DNA of 64,000 nucleotides. It comes from an uncultured Sphingomonadaceae bacterium (lineage in GTDB: Bacteria > Pseudomonadota > Alphaproteobacteria > Sphingomonadales > Sphingomonadaceae). The position numbers were made by a program, and so were the translations under genes. Below, one piece after another: positions 17,813 to 28,200 of the stretch. The notes under the pieces are model-generated. The model was not told the DNA's origin, did no database searches, and saw only the letters and a list, made by a program, of their open reading frames with translations. The stretch covers positions 1-64,000 of the forward strand of contig CANLQG010000005.1 of NCBI GenBank assembly GCA_947493195.1, read 5' to 3'. The first letter of the stretch is position 1, and every line of letters starts with the position of its first letter.

Positions 17813-20143
17813 ATGGAATTGACCCCATCCGCGATGGCCCTGCTGGGGCTGATGCTGGCCGCGTGGACCTTTGGCGCGGTGTGGCTGGTCGTGGGCTCAC
17901 TCCAGCGCGCCCGTGCAGCGCGCCATGCGCGCAACACCGTCAGGCGGCTGTCGCGCATGATCGACGATGCGCCCGCCATTCCGCTGCTGGTGCGCGCCGA
18001 TGGCAAGATCGAGGGGCCGGACAGGCTGGCAAAGTGGCTGGGACTGGATGCCTTACCCGGTTTTCTCAGTGAGCTGGGCGGCGGTCTGGCGGAAGAGGAA
18101 CTGAAGGACCTGCGCGAGGCCGTGCGCCGCACGCAGAAGACGGCCGCGCCTTTCAGCATGGTCGTGACGCCCAAGGGTTCCACCAAAAGCCTTGCCGTGC
18201 GCGGACAGCTGGCCGATCCCGTCATCGCCACGGGCGGGGCTGCCATGGTGTGGTGGTTCGATTTTTCCGAGAGCCAGGGCGAGCTTGCCCGATTGCGCGA
18301 CGAAACCGCCCGCGCGCGCAACGATTTCGCGGCGCTGGTCGGCCTGATCGAGGCCGCGCCCATGCCGATGTGGTTCCGCGGCCCGGAAATGGACCTGCGC
18401 CTGGTCAACAGCGCCTATGTCACCGCAGTGGGCGCGAAGGATGCCGCTAGCGTGGTGGACAAGCAGATCGAACTGGTGGAACCGGTGGACGGTCTTTCCG
18501 CCGCGCAGATTGCCGGCCAGGCGCACAGCCGCGACCTGCCGGTGGAGCGGATCGTCCAGGCAACCGTGGGCAACCAGCGCCGCACGCTCCGCGTTTCGGA
18601 CCTGCCGCTGGGAGAGGAAGGCGTTGCCGGATACGCCATCGATATCGAGGAGATGGAGGAGCAGACGCGCGCCTTCCGCGCTTTCCGTGCGGCCCAGCGC
18701 TCCATGCTCGACCAGCTTTCCATCGGCGTGGCGCAATTCGATCCCGACCGCCGCCTTGCCTTTTCCAACCAGCCGTTCCAGCGCATTTTCGCATTGCCCG
18801 GTTCCGCCCGTGTGGACCCGCCCGATTTCGACCGGTTTCTGGATCTGGCCCGCGACGCCGGCCGACTACCCGAAACGCGCGACTTTCCGTCATGGCGGGC
18901 GGAACTGGCGGCTTGGTTTACCCAGGATGCCCCGGTGGAGGACGCCTGGACATTGCCCGACAGCACCCACCTTCGCATCGTCGCCCAGCCGCTGCCCGAC
19001 GGCGGGCTCGTGCTGGTGGCGGAGGACAGGTCCGAGCAGCTTGCGCTCTCGGCCACGCGCGACACGCTGCTGCGCACCCGGACCGCAACTTTCGATTCGC
19101 TGTTCGAATCGCTCGCAGTGTTCGCGCCCGATGGTCGCATGCAGCTGTGGAACCGCCGGTTCCCCGCCATCTGGAACCTGCCGGAAGAGTTTTTCGACGA
19201 GCATCCCCATGTCGACGAATTGCTCGACCGGATCGCGGACCGCCTGGCGCGGCCCGGTCAGCGCACCGCCATTGCCGAAGTCGTGCGTGCTGCCACGCTG
19301 GACCGACAGCAACGTGGCGGGCGCGTGGTGCTCTCCGACGGGCGTACGCTGGAATTCGCCGGTGTTCCCCTGCCCGATGGCAACGGCCTGCTGACGGTGC
19401 TGGACGTAACCGATTCCACCAAGGCGGAAGAGGCGCTGCGCGAACGCAACCAGGCGCTGGAGGAAGCGGACGCGGTAAAGACGCGCTTCCTTGCCAACAT
19501 GAGCTACGAATTCCGCACGCCGCTAACCTCAATCGGCGGCTTTGCCGAGTTGCTGCAGACCGGGGTTGCGGGCGAACTTTCGGACCAGGGCAAGGAGTAT
19601 GTGGGCGCGATCATCGCTTCGGTGGAGCGGCTGTCGCAACAGATCGAATCGGTGCTCGACCTGACGCAGAGCGAGGCCGGCTTGCTGCCCATCGCCACCG
19701 AGGAGGTGGAACTGCTGAGCTTTGCCACACAGGTGGTGCGGGCGCGGGAAGACGCCATCGAGGCGAAGAACATCACCCTGGACCTGCGCGGCGACAAGAG
19801 CGCGGGATCGGTACAGGCAGACCGCCGCCAGTTGAGCCGCGCGGTGGGCAACCTGCTCGACAACGCAATCGCGGCAACGCCCGAGGGCGGTCGCATCCTC
19901 GTGGCGCTGGGCCGCCGCAAGTCGGGCGCTCGCATCGTGATTTCGGACAACGGCGAGGGCATGCGCCCCAGCGAACTCGCCCGCGCGCTGGACGGCTATC
20001 GCCTGAGCGGCAGCGACGGCAAGGATGGCAAGCGGGGCCTTGGCCTTCCGCTCGCCCGCCAGTTGATCGAGGCTCATGGCGGCAGGCTGGAAATCCAGTC
20101 GGAGAAGGGCGGGGGCACAACGGCAACGGTGAAGCTGTTTTGA
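17813..20143 (+). CDS. divL: DivL-like PAS-domain pseudo-histidine kinase (Tyr at the phospho-acceptor site)
   Basis: A 776-residue protein with one N-terminal membrane helix (residues 8-27), several PAS-like segments (about 180-290, 300-420, 425-540), a DHp helix pair (about 545-620) and an HATPase domain (650-776). The H-box reads FLANMSYEFRTPLTSI: the phospho-accepting His is replaced by Tyr565. The N box (NLLDNAIAATPEGG), DNGEGM and RGLGLPLARQLIEAHGG remain. A Tyr in this position is the hallmark of Caulobacter DivL, which controls CckA and hence CtrA in the cell cycle. Length (769 in Caulobacter) and architecture agree. Its stop overlaps tsaE (TTGA). Confidence 0.9.
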   Translation: MELTPSAMALLGLMLAAWTFGAVWLVVGSLQRARAARHARNTVRRLSRMIDDAPAIPLLVRADGKIEGPDRLAKWLGLDALPGFLSELGGGLAEEELKDLREAVRRTQKTAAPFSMVVTPKGSTKSLAVRGQLADPVIATGGAAMVWWFDFSESQGELARLRDETARARNDFAALVGLIEAAPMPMWFRGPEMDLRLVNSAYVTAVGAKDAASVVDKQIELVEPVDGLSAAQIAGQAHSRDLPVERIVQATVGNQRRTLRVSDLPLGEEGVAGYAIDIEEMEEQTRAFRAFRAAQRSMLDQLSIGVAQFDPDRRLAFSNQPFQRIFALPGSARVDPPDFDRFLDLARDAGRLPETRDFPSWRAELAAWFTQDAPVEDAWTLPDSTHLRIVAQPLPDGGLVLVAEDRSEQLALSATRDTLLRTRTATFDSLFESLAVFAPDGRMQLWNRRFPAIWNLPEEFFDEHPHVDELLDRIADRLARPGQRTAIAEVVRAATLDRQQRGGRVVLSDGRTLEFAGVPLPDGNGLLTVLDVTDSTKAEEALRERNQALEEADAVKTRFLANMSYEFRTPLTSIGGFAELLQTGVAGELSDQGKEYVGAIIASVERLSQQIESVLDLTQSEAGLLPIATEEVELLSFATQVVRAREDAIEAKNITLDLRGDKSAGSVQADRRQLSRAVGNLLDNAIAATPEGGRILVALGRRKSGARIVISDNGEGMRPSELARALDGYRLSGSDGKDGKRGLGLPLARQLIEAHGGRLEIQSEKGGGTTATVKLF

Positions 20144-20577
20144 GGATCGAACTTCCGGACCTGGAGGCGATGGAAGGACTCGGCCAGCGCATCGCGGCCC
20201 GGCTGCAATCCGGCGATGTCGTGGCGCTGACAGGTGGCCTCGGTACCGGCAAGACGACTCTTTCGCGCACAATCCTGTCCGCGCTTGGTCATGAAGGCGA
20301 GGTGCCTTCGCCAACCTTCACGATCATCGAAACATACGACCATCTCGATCCGCCGGTGGTCCACGCTGATTTCTACCGCCTAGAGCATCCGTCGGAGGCA
20401 GAGCAGCTAGGCCTCGACGATTACCGCGAGGGCGCGGCGCTGCTGGCGGAGTGGCCCGACCACGCTGGCGGGTTTGCGAATGAGGCAGCCTGCCTGCAAA
20501 TCACGCTGGAAATTGCCGGTGCCGGACGCATTGCCGTTGTGGAACCGGGCGCAGGTTGGCAAGGACGCTGGCCATGA
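20140..20577 (+). CDS. tsaE: tRNA threonylcarbamoyladenosine biosynthesis ATPase TsaE
   Basis: A 145-residue P-loop ATPase of the TsaB-TsaD-TsaE complex that makes the t6A37 modification of ANN-decoding tRNAs. Walker A is GGLGTGKTTLSR, followed by the switch VPSPTFTIIETY and HADFYRL, then the C-terminal LLAEWPDH. It starts TTG at 20140, overlapping the divL stop. Its own stop overlaps the AmgK start (ATGA), so divL-tsaE-amgK-murU are translationally chained. Confidence 0.94.
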   Translation: MRIELPDLEAMEGLGQRIAARLQSGDVVALTGGLGTGKTTLSRTILSALGHEGEVPSPTFTIIETYDHLDPPVVHADFYRLEHPSEAEQLGLDDYREGAALLAEWPDHAGGFANEAACLQITLEIAGAGRIAVVEPGAGWQGRWP

Positions 20578-21566
20578 CATCGACTCTTCCCGCAGGGCTG
20601 GACGAATTTCTGGAAACCGCCGGTTGGCACGGCGCCGAGATCGAACCGCTGCCTGGCGACGCCAGCTTTCGCCGCTATTTCCGCGTCCGTTCCGGTGACG
20701 ATCACGCCATGCTGATGGACGCACCGCCTCCGCATGAGGACCCCGGGCCATTCCTGCACGTAGGCAAATGGCTTACAGGCCAGGGCCTGCGCGCTCCGCA
20801 AATCCTGGCGGAGGCGCCGGAGCGCGGCCTCGTGCTGATCGAGGATTTCGGGCATGATCGCATGCGCGACTGGCTGGAGGTCAATCCGGCAGAGGAACGC
20901 CGCGCCTACCGCGATGCCATCGATGCGCTGGTGAACCTGCACCAGCGCCCACCGGGGCCGTTCGAAAGCTATACGCTGGAGACCTACCTGCGTGAGGCTT
21001 CGCTGTTTCCCGACTGGTTCTGCAAGACCGCCGGCATGAACGTCGATTCGATGGGCTTTGCGACCGCGTGGCGAGAAGCGCTGGGGCCGCTGCTGATCCG
21101 CCAGCAACCGGGCGTGACGGTGCTGCGCGACTATCATGCCGAAAACATCATGCTTCTCGGGCCGAACGGGGAATATTCGGGCGAGCAGGGGCTGATCGAC
21201 TTCCAGGATGCGCTGGTGGGGCACCCCGCCTACGACATCGTGTCGCTGTTGCAGGATGCGCGGCGCGATGTGTCCGCCGATCTCGAAGCAGAGATGCTGC
21301 AGCACTACAGCAGCCGGATGGACGCCGGCGAGACATTTGCCGCGGATTACGCCGTGCTGGGCGCGCAGCGGAATGCAAAGATCGTGGGCATCTTCACCCG
21401 CCTGTGGAAGCGCGACGGGAAAGAGCGCTACCTGCCGATGATCCCGCGCGTCTGGGCCGCCATGGAGCGAGACCTTGCCCATCCCGCGCTGGAACCTGTC
21501 GCCCGCTGGTTCGCTGCCAACATACCGGACTCGGTCCGCGCCAGGCAGGGAGGCATTTTCGGGTGA
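20574..21566 (+). CDS. amgK: Cell-wall sugar kinase, AmgK-type (aminoglycoside phosphotransferase family)
   Basis: A 330-residue kinase of the APH/choline-kinase fold. Motifs are GDASFRRYFRV near residue 25, the catalytic loop VLRDYHAENIM and the metal site LIDFQDALVGHPAYDIVSLLQD. AmgK phosphorylates N-acetylmuramic acid and GlcNAc at the anomeric position in the MurNAc salvage pathway, which bypasses MurA and gives fosfomycin tolerance. The assignment is strengthened by murU starting in its stop codon (GTGA). Confidence 0.93.
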   Translation: MTSTLPAGLDEFLETAGWHGAEIEPLPGDASFRRYFRVRSGDDHAMLMDAPPPHEDPGPFLHVGKWLTGQGLRAPQILAEAPERGLVLIEDFGHDRMRDWLEVNPAEERRAYRDAIDALVNLHQRPPGPFESYTLETYLREASLFPDWFCKTAGMNVDSMGFATAWREALGPLLIRQQPGVTVLRDYHAENIMLLGPNGEYSGEQGLIDFQDALVGHPAYDIVSLLQDARRDVSADLEAEMLQHYSSRMDAGETFAADYAVLGAQRNAKIVGIFTRLWKRDGKERYLPMIPRVWAAMERDLAHPALEPVARWFAANIPDSVRARQGGIFG

Positions 21567-22279
21567 GCAAGTTGGCCAGCGATACCGCGATGGTTCTTGC
21601 CGCCGGAATGGGCAAGCGCATGCGCCCGCTAACGGCCACCCAGCCAAAACCGATGGTGCGTGTCGCGGGCAAGGCGCTGGTGGATCACGCCCTGGACAAG
21701 CTGGCCGATGCCGGCGTCTCGCGCGCGGTGGTAAACGTCCATTATCTTGCCGATGCCATCGAAGCACACCTGGCAGAGCGCGAGCGCCCGCGAATCATCA
21801 TTTCCGACGAGCGCGAGCAGTTGCTGGAAACCGGCGGCGGTATCGCGAAGGCGGCAGAATACCTTCCCGATCCGTTCTTCTGCCTCAACTCCGACAACAT
21901 CTGGCTGGATGGTCCGGTCAACGCCTTTGCCGACCTCTCGACCTTCTGGGATGCGGACAAGATGGACGCCCTGCTGCTGCTGGTGACGCACAAGGCGGCG
22001 CACAATTTCAGCGGCAAGGGCGATTTCCACATGGATGCAGAGGGCAGGCTGCGGCGTCGCCAGTCGGGCAGGATCGCACCCTACATCTTCACCGGCATCC
22101 AGTTGATTTCCAAGCGGCTGATGCGCGATGCGCCGCAAGGCGCGTATTCCACCAACGTGTTCTGGACCCGTGCGATAGAGGAAGGGCGTCTGTACGGCAC
22201 GGCCTTCACCGGGCAGTGGTTCGAGGTGGGCACGCCGCAGGCAATCCGTCCCACCGAAGAAGCCCTTTCGGAAGTATGA
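21563..22279 (+). CDS. murU: N-acetylmuramate alpha-1-phosphate uridylyltransferase (MurU)
   Basis: A 238-residue nucleotidyltransferase that makes UDP-MurNAc from MurNAc-1-phosphate, the step after AmgK. It has the sugar-nucleotidyltransferase signature AMVLAAGMGKRMRPLTATQPKPMVRVAGKALVDHAL, with LETGGGIAKA, the metal Asp in LNSDNIW, and FTGIQLISKRL. It starts GTG at 21563 inside the amgK stop. It is followed 21 bp later by addB. Confidence 0.93.
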   Translation: MSKLASDTAMVLAAGMGKRMRPLTATQPKPMVRVAGKALVDHALDKLADAGVSRAVVNVHYLADAIEAHLAERERPRIIISDEREQLLETGGGIAKAAEYLPDPFFCLNSDNIWLDGPVNAFADLSTFWDADKMDALLLLVTHKAAHNFSGKGDFHMDAEGRLRRRQSGRIAPYIFTGIQLISKRLMRDAPQGAYSTNVFWTRAIEEGRLYGTAFTGQWFEVGTPQAIRPTEEALSEV

Positions 22280-22300
22280 AACCGGGTCTAGGCTGACCTG

Positions 22301-25276
22301 ATGGCGGGGCGGCAAGACATTCAAACACCTCAGGTTTATTCCATCGCGGCGCATCGCGGTTTTGCCGATGCGCTGGTGGCCGGACTGGTGCCGCGCTATG
22401 CCGAGGATGCCTTCGGCCTAGCCCGTCTCACTCTACTGCTGCCCAGCGCGCGAGCCGCGCGGACCATGAGCGAAGCCTTTGTCCGCCATGCCGGGGAGAC
22501 TGGACGGGCGGGATTGCTGATGCCCCGCATGGTGCTGGTGGGTGATCTGGATCTCGACGAATCGCTGGGTCCGCTGTTCGATTCGCTGGGTGCAGGCGCC
22601 GCGATACCGCCCGCCGCCGATCCCACGCGGCGCTGGCTGCGTCTTGCCACGCTGATCCGCGAAGTCCGCGGTGATAAAGCCCCTAGGGGGGCGGCACTGC
22701 TGCGGCTGGCGCGCGAAACCGGTCAGGTGATGGACCGCCTGCTGGTGGAGGAGATCGCTCCGGACGACCTGCTATCGGAACGCGTGCTGGATATGGTGGG
22801 CGACCTGTCGGACCATTGGCGTGACAACCTGCACCTGTTCGCCACGGTGCAACGCCTGTGGCTCGACGACTTGCAGGAGCGCGGTGAGCGGGACGCTGCC
22901 GCCCGGCGCAACATGCTGTTCCGGGAGGCCGCGCGGCGCGTGCGCGAGACACCGCCCGAAACGCCTTTCGTCGCCGCCGGTGTCACCAGCGCCGCACCCG
23001 CCCTGGCTCGGCTGCTGCGCACGGTCTCCGAATTACCACAGGGCGCGGTGGTGCTGCCCGATCTCGACCTGTCGATGGGAGGCGAGGTGTGGGACGAACT
23101 CGGCAGCGCGGGAGATACGTCAGGCGAAACCCCCTTCGCCAGCGGCGATGCGCTGACCCATCCGCAATATCACCTCAAGCTGCTCCTGAACCGCATGGGC
23201 GTGGCGCGGGCCGAGGTGCGGCAATGGCACCGTGCCGGTCTCGCCAAGGGTCCGCCAGAGCGTACGCACGCCATTTCCAGCCTTTTCCTGCCTCCCGAAG
23301 CGAGCAAGGCGTGGGTCAAGCTGCCTGCATCGAAGCGGCGGATGTCCGGGGTAAGGCTTGTGGAGACTGCCAATCCGGAGGAGGAAGCGCAGGCCGTCGC
23401 GCTGATGGTGCGGGAGGCGCTGGACGAACCTGAGAAGCGTGTTGCCGTCGTCACCCCCGATCGCGGGCTTGCCAGCCGCGTGGCCCAACACCTGCGGCGC
23501 TGGCACATTGAGGCAGACGATTCCGCTGGCCGCCCGTTGGGAGAAACCGCTGCGGGGCGCGTCCTCCTCTTGCTGGCGGAAATTGCCGCGGAGCCTGCTG
23601 CACCCGTTCCCCTGATTGCCCTGTTGGAGCACCCGCTGGTGGCAGCGGGCGAGGGCAGGGCCGCGTGGCTGCGCGCCGCGCGCCGGTTCGAGCTGCAACT
23701 GCGCGGTCCGAGAAAGGCGCCCGGTCTCGCCCCGCTGCGCCCCTTAGCGAAAAAGGCAGGGGTGGAGCCGTGGTGGCAGGACGTGGAAGCCGCTCTTACC
23801 CCGTTGCTGGGTGCCGGGAGCGAGGCCGATCTTGCCACCTGGCTCGACCTGCTTGCCGAGGCGGGGGAGGCGTTGTGCGGCGAGAGCCTGTGGGCACGCG
23901 AGGACGGACGGTCGCTGTCGGCTTTTGTCGAGGACCTGCGCCTTCACGCGCGCGCTATTGCCACGCCGCTGGAAGCTGACGAGCTTCCTTTCGTGCTGCG
24001 CGATGCGATGGACCGGGTTGCCGTGCGCCCTCCCTATGGCGGCCATCCGCGGGTGGCGATCTACGGCTTGCTGGAAGCGCGCATGACGCGTGCGGACCTG
24101 GTCATCTGCGCGGGGCTTAACGAAGGCACCTGGCCGCCACGTCCGGCAACCGATCCGCTGCTGGCACCGGGCGTCCTGCGCGCTCTGGGAGTGCCCGGCG
24201 CGGATTTCCGCATCGGGCTTTCCGCGCATGACCTGGCCGGGGCGCTTGGTGCGCCGGAGGTCGTGCTGACCCGCGCACGGCGCGATCTGGCCGGTCCTGC
24301 CATCGCCTCCCGCTTCCTGCTGCGCGTGCGGGCCTTGCTGGGGGAGGACCTGGTGGCAAGGCACGAGGACAAGGAGGTCGTCACGCTCGCCCGCGCGCTG
24401 GACGATCCGCCGCAAGTGCCGCACGCCCCGCGTCCGCAGCCATGCCCGCCTGCTGAGATGCGGCGGCAGGACATCAGCGTTACCGCGCTCGATAGGCTGC
24501 GCAGCGATCCCTACCAGTATTACGCAGCCAAGCTGCTGCGATTGGGCGAACTCGACCATGTCGACGCCCAGCCCACACCCGCCTGGCAGGGCGAACTGGC
24601 ACACGCGATCCTGGAGGACTGGCACAACGGCAAGGGTGAACTTGCCGAACTGGCCGACCGTCACCTGCGCGAAATGTCCGCCCATCCGCTGATGCGCGCG
24701 CTATGGCGACCGCGCCTGCTGGCAGCGCTGCAATGGGTTGCCGAGGCGATAGAGGCTGATCCGGAGCGCAAGCCTGTCGCCATCGAGCAATGGGGCGAAA
24801 TGACCGAGCGCGGCATTCGCGTTTTCGGCAAGACCGACCGGATCGACAGGCTTGCCGATGGCTCGCTCGCCGTGGTCGATTACAAGACCGGCAGCCCGCC
24901 AACCGGCGCGCAGGTAGAGGAAGGCTTTGCGCTGCAACTCGGCACCATCGGCCTGATTGCGCAGGCTGGCGGGTTCGAGCACATCACCGGCGATCCGGTG
25001 AAATTCGAATACTGGTCGCTGGGCAAGGCCAAGACTAAGGACCACACGACCGGCTTCGGCTATGTCTCCACGCCGTTGCTGGAAGGCAAGAAGCGCACCG
25101 GCATCCCTCCGGAAGATTTCCTGCCCGAAGCGCGTCGATACCTCGACGATGCACTGGACCGCTGGTTGCTGGGGGATGAGCCTTTCACCGCGCGCCTGAA
25201 CCCGGATGCGCCTGGGTACGACACTTACGACCAGTTGATGCGACTTGCCGAGTGGCAGGGGCGGGACGAAGCATGA
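22301..25276 (+). CDS. addB: Double-strand break repair protein AddB
   Basis: A 991-residue subunit of the AddAB helicase-nuclease, which resects DNA double-strand ends for RecA loading. The N-terminal helicase-like half is of the alphaproteobacterial type (TLLLPSARAARTMSEAF near residue 47), without a good Walker A. The C-terminal PD-(D/E)XK nuclease carries GKTDRIDRLADGSLAVVDYKTGSPP, with catalytic D860 and K862. A Cys-rich iron-sulfur cluster as in Bacillus AddB was not seen. Its stop overlaps the addA start (ATGA). Confidence 0.95.
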   Translation: MAGRQDIQTPQVYSIAAHRGFADALVAGLVPRYAEDAFGLARLTLLLPSARAARTMSEAFVRHAGETGRAGLLMPRMVLVGDLDLDESLGPLFDSLGAGAAIPPAADPTRRWLRLATLIREVRGDKAPRGAALLRLARETGQVMDRLLVEEIAPDDLLSERVLDMVGDLSDHWRDNLHLFATVQRLWLDDLQERGERDAAARRNMLFREAARRVRETPPETPFVAAGVTSAAPALARLLRTVSELPQGAVVLPDLDLSMGGEVWDELGSAGDTSGETPFASGDALTHPQYHLKLLLNRMGVARAEVRQWHRAGLAKGPPERTHAISSLFLPPEASKAWVKLPASKRRMSGVRLVETANPEEEAQAVALMVREALDEPEKRVAVVTPDRGLASRVAQHLRRWHIEADDSAGRPLGETAAGRVLLLLAEIAAEPAAPVPLIALLEHPLVAAGEGRAAWLRAARRFELQLRGPRKAPGLAPLRPLAKKAGVEPWWQDVEAALTPLLGAGSEADLATWLDLLAEAGEALCGESLWAREDGRSLSAFVEDLRLHARAIATPLEADELPFVLRDAMDRVAVRPPYGGHPRVAIYGLLEARMTRADLVICAGLNEGTWPPRPATDPLLAPGVLRALGVPGADFRIGLSAHDLAGALGAPEVVLTRARRDLAGPAIASRFLLRVRALLGEDLVARHEDKEVVTLARALDDPPQVPHAPRPQPCPPAEMRRQDISVTALDRLRSDPYQYYAAKLLRLGELDHVDAQPTPAWQGELAHAILEDWHNGKGELAELADRHLREMSAHPLMRALWRPRLLAALQWVAEAIEADPERKPVAIEQWGEMTERGIRVFGKTDRIDRLADGSLAVVDYKTGSPPTGAQVEEGFALQLGTIGLIAQAGGFEHITGDPVKFEYWSLGKAKTKDHTTGFGYVSTPLLEGKKRTGIPPEDFLPEARRYLDDALDRWLLGDEPFTARLNPDAPGYDTYDQLMRLAEWQGRDEA

Positions 25277-28200
25277 GCGGGAAAGTCTTCCCCCTCAAGG
25301 ACAACCAGTCACTGGCTGTCGATCCGCGCGACAGCGTGTGGCTGTCCGCATCGGCGGGCACCGGCAAGACGCAGGTCCTTTCCGCCCGCGTGCTGCGCCT
25401 GCTGCTGACGCCGGGCGTGCGGCCCGAGCATATCCTGTGCCTCACCTTCACCAAGGCAGGGGCTGCCGAAATGGCGAGCCGTGTGAACGAGGTGCTGGCA
25501 AACTGGGTACGGATGGAGGACGACCGACTGGTCGGTGACCTACGGGCCATCGGGGCCGACATCGATCCGGAAACGCGTGCCCGCGCCCGCACGCTGTTCG
25601 CTGCCGTGCTCGACTGTCCCGGCGGGGGCCTGCGGATCGATACGATCCACGCCTTCTCTCAGTGGCTGCTGGCCGCGTTCCCGGAGGAAGCTGGCCTGAT
25701 CCCCGGCACCCGCCCGATGGAAGATCGCGACCGCGACATGCTCGCCGATCGCGTGCTGCGCGAACTGCTGGTGGACTGGGAGGAAAGCGACGCCGGGGCG
25801 CAATCGGCGCTGGAAAGCCTGTCGCTGCGCATGGGCCCGGACGGGGCGCGGGGCTGGCTGATGCGCTGCGCGGCGGCGCGGGGCGTGTGGTTCGGTCCGG
25901 GTGCGTGGCAGCCGCCGATGGAATCGCGCGTGAAGCGGCTGCTGGGCTTGGATGCCGGTGCCTCGCGCCCGGATCTTGCAAAGCTGTGCGCGGACGGGGC
26001 GTTCGATACCGGTGCATTGCGGCAATGGCGGGCCGCGCATGCGGCGTGGGGCACGAAGACGGCGCTTGGTTGCCTCGAAGCGATCGACGCGTGGCTTGCA
26101 GGCGACCACCAGGCGCGCTTCGACAGGTGCGAGGACCTGACCAAGGCGCTGTTCACCCAGAAAGGCGATGTCCGCTCGCTCGCCAGCCTTGAAAAGCACG
26201 ACCCCAACGTTGCCGATAGTGCTTCCCGCGTGGCCGAACATCTCGCGGCCATACGGGAGCAGGCGACCCTGCTCGACCTCGTCGACACAATCACCCCCGC
26301 ACTGGAAGTGGGCCGCAAGTTCGCCATCGCGTGGGACGAGGCCAAGGCGCGCGAGGGGCTGGTTGATTTCGACGACCTCATCATGCGCGCTGCCAAGTTG
26401 CTCGGCAATTCGGACATGTCGGCATGGATTCGCTACAAGCTGGATCGCCGCTTCGACCATATCCTGGTGGACGAGGCGCAGGACACGAATGCATCGCAGT
26501 GGGCCATCATCGACGCGCTGACCGACGATTTCTTCGCCGGGCTGGGGCAGGCCGAGGACCGGCTGCGCACGATCTTCGTGGTGGGCGATTACAAGCAGGC
26601 GATCTTCCGTTTCCAGGGCACGAGCCCGGAGAACTTTGCCGCAGCACGCGCCAGCTATGCCCGGCGGCTTTCGGACTGGGTGCAGGGCGCCGCGCAGGCG
26701 CGCCAGGGGATCGACGCGCGCACCTTGAAGGACCTGGGGCTGGGCCGGTCATACCGTACGGCGCAAAGCGTTCTCGCCTTCGTGGACGAGGCCATCGAGA
26801 CCATTGGTCACGGCAATTTCGGCCTCGACCGCAAGCCCGACCCGCACATCGGCGATGATCGTCCCGGGCTGGTCACGCTGTGGGCGCCCGTCCACGGCCA
26901 CCCGGACGAGGTGGAGGAGGAGGGTGAGGACGGCCCCGAAATCGGCGTGTCCGAACCCGAACGCCGCATGGCCGAGAAGATCGCCGAACAGATCAAGCGC
27001 ATGTGGGATGGCGGCTTCCCGCTGGTGAAGGACAAGGCCAACCCGCGCAATGCCACACCGGGCGATTTCATGGTGCTGGTGCGCAAGCGCAAGGAACTGG
27101 CCGGGCTGATCGTGGCGAAGCTGCACGCTGCTGGCGTGCCCGTGGCCGGTGTCGACCGGTTGCGCCTTGGCGCGCCGCTGGCGGTGAAGGACCTGATGGC
27201 CGCGCTCCGCTTCGCCGCGCAGCCCCGCGATGACCTCAGCCTCGCCTGTCTGCTGGTCTCGCCCATTTTCGGATGGAGCCAGGACGACCTGCTGGAATAT
27301 GCCGCGCGCGACAAGGGCGTGGCGCTGTGGGATCACCTGCGCGATCTCGAAGCTGGCAGGCCGCAGGAAGCTGTCGCCATGCTTTCGCAACTGCTGGCGC
27401 TGGCGGATTTCGAGACTCCGCAGGCACTGCTTCACTGGGTGCTGCTCGGTCCGTGGAAAGCGCGCGGCAAACTGGTCGCGAGGCTGGGCCGCGAAGCCAA
27501 CGACCCGATCGACGAACTGCTCAACGCAGCGCAGCAATTCAGCGCCTCCAGCACGCCCAGCCTGCAGGGTTTCATCCGCTGGTTCGATGCGGGCGAAGGA
27601 GAGCTTAAACGCGAGGCCGAGGGCGCGGGCGACATGGTGCGGGTGATGACCGTGCACGGGTCGAAGGGCCTGCAGGCGCCCATCGTGATCCTTGCCGATG
27701 CCTGCGGAGATCCCGATGCCTCGCGCGCTTCCGGCCTTGAACTTCAGGAGGAACTTCCTGGCGGGGAGGGGCGCACCATCCCGCTGCCAGCCTTGCGCAG
27801 CGAGGAACGGGTGGGCCGCATCCAGGCCGCTGCCGATGCCGCCAAGGCGGCCGAGCGGGAGGAGCACTGGCGGTTGCTCTACGTTGCGATGACCCGCGCC
27901 GAGGAAGCGCTGTTCATCGGCGGTGCGCTGGGCAAGCGGGAGAAGGAGCCTGCCGAGGATAGCTGGTACGCTCGCCTCGCGCCGCTGTTCGATGCCATGC
28001 CGCTGGACGATCCCACGTGGGGCTGGCGTCTGGAGCGCGGAAGCCATGCCGAAGCGGTGCCGCACATGTCGCAACAGGCACTGCCGATCCCGCCGGTGTT
28101 GCCGAGGTGGGCGAGCACGCCCATCGGACCCGAACCGCGCCCGCCGCGCCCGCTTGCGCCGTCTGCCGGGACGGAGGAACAGGGTGCGGATCCGCCGCTG

